NCBI GenBank assembly: GCA_030670615.1
Contig: DAOVBJ010000050.1
Coordinates: 1 to 6,708, forward strand
Origin: Candidatus Bathyarchaeota archaeon
GTDB lineage: Archaea; Thermoproteota; Bathyarchaeia; RBG-16-48-13; GCA-020355125
Reading direction: 5' to 3'
DNA: 6,708 bases
Numbering within the stretch: the first letter of the stretch is position 1; each line of letters begins with the position of its first letter. Below are positions 1 to 5,687 of the stretch, in pieces. The notes beneath the pieces are model-generated. The model made no database searches. It was not told the origin of the DNA and was given only the letters and a program-made list of their open reading frames with translations. The position numbers were made by a program, and so were the translations under genes.

Positions 1-312
1 ACACTCCACGTGAAGTCCTCGCTCGCCGATGAGGTAGACGCGTTTCCAGCCTTTGCCCAAGGCGTATTGAGCGGCGCAGTAGGCGGTGGTGATCAGATCC
101 TCAATCGCCACATCGATCCCCGCCTTCTTTAGCAATCCTGCTAGCTCCGCTCGACTTCTCGTCGTGTTATTCGTTGGGAACATCAAATGTGCTCCCGCGC
201 CTCGAAGCAGTTCAACCGCCTCAGCCGCCCCTTTGATGGGCGTGCTTCCTTTAATGACGACGCCATCTAAGTCTATGAGAAACAGTTTAACGTCGCCTAA
301 GCTAGTTGTCAC
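1..312 (-). CDS. HAD-superfamily IIA phosphatase (NagD/phosphoglycolate-phosphatase-like), N-terminal part, cut by window edge
   Basis: The first 104 codons of a gene running off the left edge. Seen: a GTG start at 312-310 preceded by GGAGGG (minus strand, 320-325) with a 7-base spacer. HAD motif I is LIDLDGVV (residues 12-19; the nucleophile and acid/base aspartates would be D14 and D16). It is followed by a GAAEAV helix and motif II in the typical subclass IIA form PTNNTTRSR (residues 46-54). Known of the family: these cytosolic enzymes hydrolyse phosphate monoesters such as 2-phosphoglycolate, sugar phosphates or p-nitrophenyl phosphate, using an aspartyl-phosphate intermediate; a cap domain between motifs II and III sets substrate choice. 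That cap and the motif III/IV residues lie outside the window, so the substrate cannot be named. The family is clear. An upstream ATG near 334 is out of frame, which supports the GTG start. The gene is divergent from thpR. Confidence 0.9.
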   Translation of the reverse strand, partial: MTTSLGDVKLFLIDLDGVVIKGSTPIKGAAEAVELLRGAGAHLMFPTNNTTRSRAELAGLLKKAGIDVAIEDLITTAYCAAQYALGKGWKRVYLIGERGLHVEC

Positions 313-319
313 TTCGAAG

Positions 320-325
320 CCCTCC
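320..325 (-). promoter_or_regulatory. Ribosome binding site deciding the GTG start of the HAD phosphatase
   Basis: On the minus strand GGAGGG lies 7 bases before the GTG at 312-310. It is complementary to the usual archaeal 16S rRNA 3' end. It settles the start because the only nearby upstream ATG is in another frame. Confidence 0.65.
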
Positions 326-401
326 GTGAATCATCCGAAAGATCCTTTTGTTTGGGACTCAAGGTTTATCCGCCATTACCTCGCTCTGTGGACTTGAAGG
401 G

Positions 402-434
402 AAAAATATTTAGTAGTGCTAAATAAATCTATTT
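402..434 (+). promoter_or_regulatory. AT-rich promoter region with TATA-like boxes for thpR
   Basis: Two TATA-like stretches, AAAAATATTTA (402-412) and TAAATAAATCTATTT (420-434), sit in otherwise mixed-composition DNA between the divergent HAD and thpR genes. A box at 402-412 would place the transcript start near 433-438 and leave a leader of about 35 bases, enough for the GAGGA ribosome site. The second box would start transcription near 452. Which one is used cannot be told from sequence. Confidence 0.45.
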
Positions 435-470
435 GACTGGAAGGGTTCGGGGATCTTGAGGAATAGAACG

Positions 471-1067
471 ATGGCTGAGGGAGACATCCGCTGCTTTGTC
501 GCGGTGGAGATCGCTGACATGAAGATTCTGGACAACTTCCATACGTTAGGGAAGGCGTTGACGACCACGGGTGCCACCGTGAAGCTCGTCGAAGCACAGA
601 ACATCCATGTCACCCTCCGGTTTCTGGGGAACATATCACGCAGCCGCGTTGAGGAAGTCGGTGAGCTGTTGGATGAGGTCGAGTTTTATCCCTTCGATGT
701 CGAACTGAAGGGTGTTGGCGTATTCCCTAACCTGAGGCGGGTGAACGTGGTCTGGGTGGGCATTGAGAGAGGGGACGTAGAGCTTCTCAACGTGTTTAAT
801 CAGCTTGAAGGGAAGCTTAAGGGGATTGGGTTCAAGTCGGATCGAAGAGGCTTCTCGCCCCACATCACGGTTGCGCGGGTTTCCTCGGGAAGAAATCGAG
901 ACGCTCTTGTCGACGTGGTCTCCGACTGGAGTGACAGGGAGTTCGGCGGGTTTGGAGTGGACGCGATACAATTGAAGAAGAGTGTCTTAACGCCGAGGGG
1001 CCCCATATACTCCACCCTACACGAAGCGTCCGCTCGACAGCGGGAGCCGGGGAGTGTGTTGGCTTGA
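471..1067 (+). CDS. thpR: RNA 2',3'-cyclic phosphodiesterase (ThpR, 2H phosphoesterase; historically 2'-5' RNA ligase)
   Basis: A 198-residue cytosolic protein, near the usual length for this family (about 180-200). Both catalytic HxT motifs of the 2H superfamily are visible: HVTLRFLG (residues 46-53, H46 and T48) and SPHITVAR (129-136, H131 and T133). The N-terminal strand IRCFVAVEI (6-14) is also typical. Known of the family: it opens 2',3'-cyclic phosphate ends of RNA to 2'-phosphate; in vitro some members join tRNA halves by a 2'-5' bond, which named the family. The ATG at 471 is preferred because GAGGA (458-462) sits 8 bases upstream. An in-frame TTG at 456 would add five residues and would overlap that ribosome site. 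The TGA stop overlaps the TTG start of the following small permease, so the two are probably co-transcribed, although no functional link is known. Confidence 0.93.
   Translation: MAEGDIRCFVAVEIADMKILDNFHTLGKALTTTGATVKLVEAQNIHVTLRFLGNISRSRVEEVGELLDEVEFYPFDVELKGVGVFPNLRRVNVVWVGIERGDVELLNVFNQLEGKLKGIGFKSDRRGFSPHITVARVSSGRNRDALVDVVSDWSDREFGGFGVDAIQLKKSVLTPRGPIYSTLHEASARQREPGSVLA
1049..1066 (+). promoter_or_regulatory. Ribosome site and overlapping stop/start (TTGA) between thpR and the small FtsX permease
   Basis: GGGGAG at 1049-1054 lies inside the end of thpR, 9 bases before the TTG at 1064-1066. That TTG shares two bases with the thpR TGA stop (1065-1067). The arrangement suggests translational coupling. 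The TTG is chosen over the internal ATG at 1130 because the conserved-looking cytosolic segment FREAFWMS begins upstream of that ATG. Confidence 0.5.
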
Positions 1068-1678
1068 AGAGGAAAAGCTTTCGAGGTGGGGGAGAAAGAG
1101 TAGAGTTTCCCTTTCGAGAAGCCTTCTGGATGAGCGTTGAGCAGATTCGGAAACGTCTTAAACGGTCAATCATCGTGGTGGGATCCATTGCTCTAGGAAT
1201 CTCTCTGTTAACGCACCTTGAAATGACGAACGTGATCTTAGCGACGTACATGAGCAGCATGGGCACCACGATGGAGGCCTATCAGTTCTGGCTGATCATA
1301 GTCTCCCTCTTCGTCTGCGGCATCGGGTTGATTAACGCAAATCTGATCGCAATCTACGAACGCTACCGGGAAATAGGGACCATGAAGTGCCTCGGCGCCA
1401 TGGACCAGCACGTGATGAAGCTGTTCTTGATAGAATCCTTGATCTTCGGCTTAGTCGGAGGCGTATTAGGCTTCTCCTTCGGAACCATCACGGCAATGGC
1501 TTCAAGCAGCGTCCAACTGGGCATCAACGTCCTCGGCTTCACGCCGTTGGAGGCAATCCTACGCTACCTAGCCATAACGACGGGGCTCTCCGTACTCCTC
1601 AGCGTCGTGTCAACCGTGTATCCCGCGTGGAGAGCAGCGCGACTTAACCCTGTAGAAGCCTTGAGACACAATGTTTGA
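1064..1678 (+). CDS. Minimal FtsX-type ABC transporter permease (204 aa)
   Basis: A four-segment membrane protein of the FtsX/MacB/LolCE permease class. Predicted membrane segments are at about residues 34-53, 73-96, 118-142 and 163-186. The coupling region YERYREIGTMKCLGA (98-111) and the C-terminal signature PAWRAARLNPVEALRH (187-202) are classic for this family and contact the ATPase in known structures. A basic, probably amphipathic N-terminal segment (FREAFWMSVEQIRKRLKRS, 17-35) precedes the first membrane helix. Unusual: family members normally carry an extracellular domain of about 200 residues between the first two helices, but here only about 20 residues join them, so most sensing or substrate surface is missing while all four core helices remain. 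It starts by overlapping thpR and is followed 156 bp later by an ABC ATPase on the same strand. The family call is firm; pairing with that ATPase and with the large permease is inference. Confidence 0.88.
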   Translation: MKRKSFRGGGERVEFPFREAFWMSVEQIRKRLKRSIIVVGSIALGISLLTHLEMTNVILATYMSSMGTTMEAYQFWLIIVSLFVCGIGLINANLIAIYERYREIGTMKCLGAMDQHVMKLFLIESLIFGLVGGVLGFSFGTITAMASSSVQLGINVLGFTPLEAILRYLAITTGLSVLLSVVSTVYPAWRAARLNPVEALRHNV

Positions 1679-1791
1679 ATACACCCAGTATGAGACTGGA
1701 AAGGCGATAAGCCGTCACCAGAAGAGCCGAAGTGATCACCGGGATGGTCAGAGGGATTGTAATCAACTTGAGTTCATGAACGGAAGTCATG

Positions 1792-1801
1792 TTTATTAAA
1801 T
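1792..1801 (+). promoter_or_regulatory. TATA-like box for the ABC ATPase
   Basis: TTTATTAAAT lies about 25 bases before position 1821, which would be the expected transcript start and would leave a leader of about 14 bases before the ATG at 1835. A perfect 10-bp palindrome, GTTCATGAAC (1772-1781), lies just upstream. The box implies that the ATPase has its own promoter rather than depending only on read-through from thpR and the small permease. Confidence 0.5.
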
Positions 1802-1834
1802 AGACGCATACAAAAATTGGATGTTGTGAGAACC

Positions 1835-2533
1835 ATGACCGATTATATTGTTGAAACTCAAAGCCTCACAAGACACTACGAGGTAGGTGGATTCACGGTG
1901 AAGGCGCTGGACGACGTAAACATACAGATTGTACGCGGCGAATACAATTCGATTGTTGGCCCCTCCGGCTCGGGAAAAACGACTCTCTTCAACATGATCG
2001 GGGGGCTCGACCGACCCACAAAGGGACAGGTGTTCATTGACGAAATCGACATAGCCAAGCTGGACGCATACGAGTTGGCATGGCTTCGCTGTCACCGAGT
2101 GGGCTACATCTTCCAGACATTTAATCTCATACCGGTTCTCACCGCCCAGGAAAACGTGGCTCTGCCCATGATTTTCGCCGGGATCCCTCGTGATAAGAGG
2201 GAGAAGCGATCCGTGGAAATGCTGGAAAAGATGGGGCTGGGTGAAAGACTACACCATCGGCCAATGGAGTTATCTGCAGGTCAGCAGCAGAGGGTGGCCA
2301 TTGCGAGGGCGTTAGCGAATGACCCTGACATCATTCTGGCGGACGAGCCCACAGGGAATCTGGATCTCAATACGGGGCTGGAGATCATAAACATCTTGAG
2401 GGAGTTGAACCAGGAGAGGGGTGTGACGGTGATTGCAGCCACCCACGACATGAAGATCATCGATGTGAGCGACGCAATTTTTTGGGTGAGAGATGGAAAA
2501 ATCGAGAGGGCGGAGAGGAGAAATAGCAGTTAA
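1835..2533 (+). CDS. ABC transporter ATP-binding protein, LolD/MacB type
   Basis: A 232-residue cytosolic ATPase that would energise FtsX-type permeases. All hallmarks are present: Walker A GPSGSGKTT (42-50), Q-loop glutamine in YIFQTFNL (Q94), signature LSAGQQQRVAIARA (146-159), Walker B IILADEPTGNLD (166-177, catalytic E171) and the switch histidine in ATHD (H204). The GQQQRVAIARAL and DEPTGNLD wording, the GGLDRPTKG segment (56-64) and the length are typical of the LolD/MacB branch (COG1136). The signature has Ala where LSGGQ has its first Gly, a mild variant. The start is uncertain: ATG 1835 has only a weak GTGAG 4 bases before it, and in-frame GTG 1826 and TTG 1817 exist; ATG gives the normal family N-terminus. 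Neighbours are a minimal permease upstream on the same strand and a large permease convergent downstream, sharing the TTAA stop. The substrate is unknown. Confidence 0.94.
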   Translation: MTDYIVETQSLTRHYEVGGFTVKALDDVNIQIVRGEYNSIVGPSGSGKTTLFNMIGGLDRPTKGQVFIDEIDIAKLDAYELAWLRCHRVGYIFQTFNLIPVLTAQENVALPMIFAGIPRDKREKRSVEMLEKMGLGERLHHRPMELSAGQQQRVAIARALANDPDIILADEPTGNLDLNTGLEIINILRELNQERGVTVIAATHDMKIIDVSDAIFWVRDGKIERAERRNSS

Positions 2534-5415
2534 CTACGATTCTGATCGGAACTCCACTCGATGATAGCCATCCGGATAAAGCTAACCGTGTCCTTAACGG
2601 TATCCTCCGCTCCCTTACAGCTGACTTCAAAGGAGTAGGTACCCTCATTTGTTCCCTTCTTTGCAACAAGTTGAAAGGGTAAGGAGCCGACATTCGATCG
2701 ATTTCCCAGGAGATAATGGAAGTCAATGATTCGCGTGGATCCGTCCGGAGAGTCTTCGCTCGAGAACCGTATTTGGCCTTCATCTTCGTTGATGTTCCGC
2801 ACAAGGAGGTGTCGTCGAAAACGCGCAATAACGTACTCGAACAGGGAATCCAATCTGTCCGCTTGAACCCGGACGGGGACATCGAAAACCCATGGCGTAC
2901 CCATTTCATGGGGCTCCTCGATCGACCACCGCCGAAGCGTCGAAGGAGTGATGTCAACCGAGTACTTTAGGGCCGCTAACGCGCCGACGAGGACCGCAGA
3001 GATGGAGATGAGGATGGAGGCAAAGCTCCAAACCGCGGAAACCTTTGGTCGAACTTCAACGATTATGGACAGCATCGACATCACTTTATAATTGCTTATT
3101 CCCATCAGATACCCGATTCCCCCACCCAAGAAGCCGATGACGGCGGCCTCAGCGATGAATAATCCCGTGATGTCTGTGGGATTTAAGCCGATGGCTGAGA
3201 GAGTTGAAACTTCTTTTCGGTACTCGAAGATGCTGTTCAACATTGTCATCAAAACATTCAGAATCACGATGATCCATGGAATAAAAATGAACGCGCCTCT
3301 CTCCTCAAAAAACGATGCAACGGCGGCTTCATACAAGCCTGTTCCATCCGAATACCAGATCGAGAAGCCCTGTTCAAGAGCCAACTCCTTTGCTAAGGAC
3401 GCGGTTTCATCGGGCGCCTCAATCAATATGTTGACCCTGGAGAGTGGTAAACCATAGAAGACAGTGGCATCACTCAAGGTCATGATGATTACTTCATTGG
3501 GGTCACAAGCCCCTTTCACGGGGGGAAATTCGGGATCTGTTATCCGAAGTCTTGAGGGGGCAAAGTCTTTTCCGTCGATGTCCTTTGCGAGCCTGAAGCT
3601 GTTTGAGTCAAAAAACCCAACAACTGTAACTTCCACAGCAGTCCCGTATTGTAGACTTACGGTGCTGTTGACTTCAACACCCATGTTCACTGCTAAATCG
3701 ACGCTGATGAGGACTGCGTTTTCATCGTCATCCCTCAAAAAGCGGCCGTCGACCACGAGGCTGTCGATCCCGGTCAGTTCAGCCTCTGCACTTGGCTGAA
3801 TCCCGATCACGCCGTATACCGAGGTGCGTTGTGAAGTTGAGGGAACGGATAGACTTCCGAGGGAGCCTAGCCGTGGCTGGTTTTCCGCCTTTAGCGCAGC
3901 CAACAAAACCCCGGGTTTTTCCAGGATTAAATCGATGGACGAGGGGTTGAGAGGGACAAAGGTGAATATCGAGGTTGAAGCGGCTGGTTGGAGCTCTTGA
4001 ACAAAGAGTCTGCCCAGAAGATGGTTCTGTGGAGGGGAATGCCGCTTCGTCGTGAAGCCGTATCCTGTAGAGAAGGAGGTTAATGAGACAAAGCTCATAA
4101 CTAAGAGGATGATGGTCACAGTGGTAAGGATGAAGCGGTTTTTTCTTCGCCGGAGATTTCTTTTTGAGATGGAAAACGTGGAGACGACTTTGTCTTTTAA
4201 TATTTTGGGGAGAAGAAGAGACAGGAAAGCTACGCCACCCAAGGCTAAAAACACGTAGGTCAAAAGGCTTAAAGGCGGAATCAATCGGCATCCGGGATAA
4301 ACCGAATAGAAGAGAGCGAAGAGGACTGTGAAAAAGAGGGGATACGTCGCATATTTGACTGATGCCGTTTCGAAGAAGAGAATCGAGAGGGTGATGGATG
4401 TTAACGCCAGAAAAAAGGTCAGAATGGCAACGGATCCGACAGCGTTTGTATAAGAGGATTCAAGCCTTTCACTGAGAACCGTGTTAGCCACGTATGACTC
4501 TCGCAGGTCGGTGTATGCTTGACTGTATTGGCGGTTGTCGATTTTTGTTCCAGCAAGCTCCAGTAGGCTGGTAATGTGCGCCAAATCCTCTTTTTCAGCG
4601 ACGGTGTAGAAGCCCTTCTCATCCAGCTCTTCAAGAAGCTGAGTCGTCGTATCCATTCGGCCTTCCACGGCATCATAGTTTACAGGCGACGTGTACTTCC
4701 CAATGTCAATTCGCGTCAATTCGCCTCTGCTCAAGTTGAAAGAGTCAACATCGTCAATCACAAAGTATTTGCTGATTCTTTCGTTTGGAACCACAACAGA
4801 CGCATTGACCTCGATTTGAATCGTCTTCTCCACGGGAACGATGACGTGGTTTGAAGACGTATTGAGGAAGTCGATGTTAGGGGGTGAGGTCCCATAAGAA
4901 GAAACGTATCCACGATCATTCACCGAGCCAGCCTCTTCCTCGACGATGATGAAAGAGAAGCTTTTAGAAGGTTCCGTTGACTCCACAAACCACAGGCTTC
5001 CCTCAAAAAGTACGGAGGCCGCTGGCAGCAGCCTAAAGGTGAGCACCACGTTTTCATCCGAACGGGTCAGGTCCTTGAAGGAGGGAACGAAGTCAAAGCC
5101 GGGAGAACTTAAATCGTCGTAGTAAACGTAGACGCGATAAGAGGTCCCATCGCTGACCGATAAGTTGAACTTGCCTTCACCATCCGTCCTTTCTGTCTCA
5201 ACAAATCGCCATTGAAAAGGCAGCTCGCGAAAGGTGTCCCAAACCGATACGGTCGCGTTGATGATTGGTTGATCGGTTACGTCGTCAAGAACTCGACCTG
5301 AAATGATCCTCTCACCGGAAGATTGGGCTCGCGAGTTAGAAGGGAAAAACGCCAGCAAGAGGCAGAAGCATACGACGAAGGTAAGACGCGTTAACGATTT
5401 ATTCCTTATACTCAT
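2530..5415 (-). CDS. Large FtsX-type ABC permease with signal peptide, carboxypeptidase-regulatory-like domain and extra membrane segments (961 aa)
   Basis: Domains in order, by reading the protein. Signal peptide about 1-30 (hydrophobic 11-24, then NSRAQ). Beta domain about 37-130, resembling carboxypeptidase regulatory-like folds (IISGRVLDD, INATVSV, TDGEGKFNL). Extracellular region to about 250. A helical, stalk-like stretch about 253-323. Three membrane helices at about 325-348, 355-374 and 380-404. A basic cytosolic segment SKRNLRRRKNRF (417-428). The FtsX core: helix 427-449, extracellular MacB-like domain about 455-700, helices 707-728, 750-772 and 795-817, with the coupling motif EYRKEVSTLSAIGLNP (731-746). 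A soluble C-terminal domain (about 830-961) that I do not recognise. Topology is self-consistent: extracellular N-terminus, cytosolic coupling loop and tail. Family role: an ATPase-driven mechanical or lipoprotein-handling permease, not a classical channel. No ribosome site precedes the ATG, so the mRNA may be nearly leaderless. Partnership with the convergent ATPase is inferred from proximity. Confidence 0.9.
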   Translation of the reverse strand: MSIRNKSLTRLTFVVCFCLLLAFFPSNSRAQSSGERIISGRVLDDVTDQPIINATVSVWDTFRELPFQWRFVETERTDGEGKFNLSVSDGTSYRVYVYYDDLSSPGFDFVPSFKDLTRSDENVVLTFRLLPAASVLFEGSLWFVESTEPSKSFSFIIVEEEAGSVNDRGYVSSYGTSPPNIDFLNTSSNHVIVPVEKTIQIEVNASVVVPNERISKYFVIDDVDSFNLSRGELTRIDIGKYTSPVNYDAVEGRMDTTTQLLEELDEKGFYTVAEKEDLAHITSLLELAGTKIDNRQYSQAYTDLRESYVANTVLSERLESSYTNAVGSVAILTFFLALTSITLSILFFETASVKYATYPLFFTVLFALFYSVYPGCRLIPPLSLLTYVFLALGGVAFLSLLLPKILKDKVVSTFSISKRNLRRRKNRFILTTVTIILLVMSFVSLTSFSTGYGFTTKRHSPPQNHLLGRLFVQELQPAASTSIFTFVPLNPSSIDLILEKPGVLLAALKAENQPRLGSLGSLSVPSTSQRTSVYGVIGIQPSAEAELTGIDSLVVDGRFLRDDDENAVLISVDLAVNMGVEVNSTVSLQYGTAVEVTVVGFFDSNSFRLAKDIDGKDFAPSRLRITDPEFPPVKGACDPNEVIIMTLSDATVFYGLPLSRVNILIEAPDETASLAKELALEQGFSIWYSDGTGLYEAAVASFFEERGAFIFIPWIIVILNVLMTMLNSIFEYRKEVSTLSAIGLNPTDITGLFIAEAAVIGFLGGGIGYLMGISNYKVMSMLSIIVEVRPKVSAVWSFASILISISAVLVGALAALKYSVDITPSTLRRWSIEEPHEMGTPWVFDVPVRVQADRLDSLFEYVIARFRRHLLVRNINEDEGQIRFSSEDSPDGSTRIIDFHYLLGNRSNVGSLPFQLVAKKGTNEGTYSFEVSCKGAEDTVKDTVSFIRMAIIEWSSDQNRS

Positions 5416-5445
5416 AATCGACTTTCTTAAACAGACTGCTCTACC

Positions 5446-5451
5446 TTAAAA
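5446..5451 (-). promoter_or_regulatory. TATA-like box for the large permease
   Basis: On the minus strand TTTTAA (5451 to 5446) lies about 26 bases before position 5421, predicting a leader of only about 6 bases before the ATG at 5415. This fits the absence of a Shine-Dalgarno sequence. A 7-bp inverted repeat, GACTTTC (5420-5426) and GAAAGTC (5466-5472), is centred almost exactly on this box and could be an operator, though chance is possible. The element also reads CTTAAAAG on the plus strand. Confidence 0.4.
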
Positions 5452-5490
5452 GATTTTTCAACACCGAAAGTCTTGAATTCCAAACATGCG

Positions 5491-5590
5491 GGGCCACCGC
5501 GTGTTCCACCTCGTCTCAAAGCTAAATACTGCTGGAAGAGCGCGGTTTTGGGTGTGAGGCGTCGAACCCGAAAGCCTGATGAAGAGCCCA
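5491..5590. other. Non-coding stretch with two nested-helix hairpins; possible structured RNA or leader, strand uncertain
   Basis: Most of the gap between the divergent permease and protease genes. Hairpin 1 pairs ACCGCG (5496-5501) with CGCGGT (5541-5546) and, inside it, TTCCA (5504-5508) with TGGAA (5533-5537), leaving a small 2/3-base internal loop and a 24-base apical loop. Hairpin 2 pairs TGGG (5549-5552) with CCCA (5587-5590), AGGC (5557-5560) with GCCT (5574-5577), and TCG (5562-5564) with CGA (5569-5571). TGATGA (5577-5582) resembles a box C or kink-turn element but no matching box D is placed correctly. It fits no tRNA, 5S, SRP or RNase P pattern I tried. A 61-codon plus-strand reading frame (5473-5658) crosses it but looks non-coding. 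Confidence 0.25.
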
Positions 5591-5616
5591 CAACACAGAT
5601 ACATGAAGGTGAAACG

Positions 5617-5623
5617 TTTAAAA
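5617..5623 (+). promoter_or_regulatory. TATA-like box for the Lon-like protease
   Basis: TTTAAAA preceded by a purine-rich GGTGAAACG. Transcription would start near 5645, giving a leader of about 43 bases that carries the GGTGA ribosome site. A second AT-rich stretch, TTAACATTAAAT (5656-5667), would give a transcript too short to include that site, so the first box is preferred. Confidence 0.45.
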
Positions 5624-5676
5624 GACGAATTTCACATGTACCATATTGGTTATCTTAACATTAAATGTCCTTTGAA

Positions 5677-5681
5677 GGTGA
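5677..5681 (+). promoter_or_regulatory. Ribosome binding site deciding the GTG start of the Lon-like protease
   Basis: GGTGA lies 6 bases before the GTG at 5688-5690 and contains an in-frame TGA (5679-5681), so no longer N-terminus is possible. This makes the GTG start secure. Confidence 0.7.
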
Positions 5682-5687
5682 ATAAAA

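Noticed and set aside
86..397. 103-codon plus-strand frame at the left end
   Set aside because: It is antisense to the HAD phosphatase, whose minus-strand frame has clear motifs; the plus frame is serine-rich without motifs.
5531..5590. Possible tRNA: D-arm-like CTGGAAGAGC and T-arm-like GTCGAACC
   Set aside because: No matching acceptor or anticodon stems at the right spacing on either strand.
5577..5640. Box C/D guide RNA suggested by TGATGA at 5577-5582
   Set aside because: No CTGA box or second C'/D' pair at the needed distance downstream.
5473..5658. 61-codon plus-strand frame starting at TTG in the gap before the Lon-like protease
   Set aside because: No ribosome site, proline- and arginine-rich composition without recognisable motifs, and it runs through the hairpins and the protease promoter.
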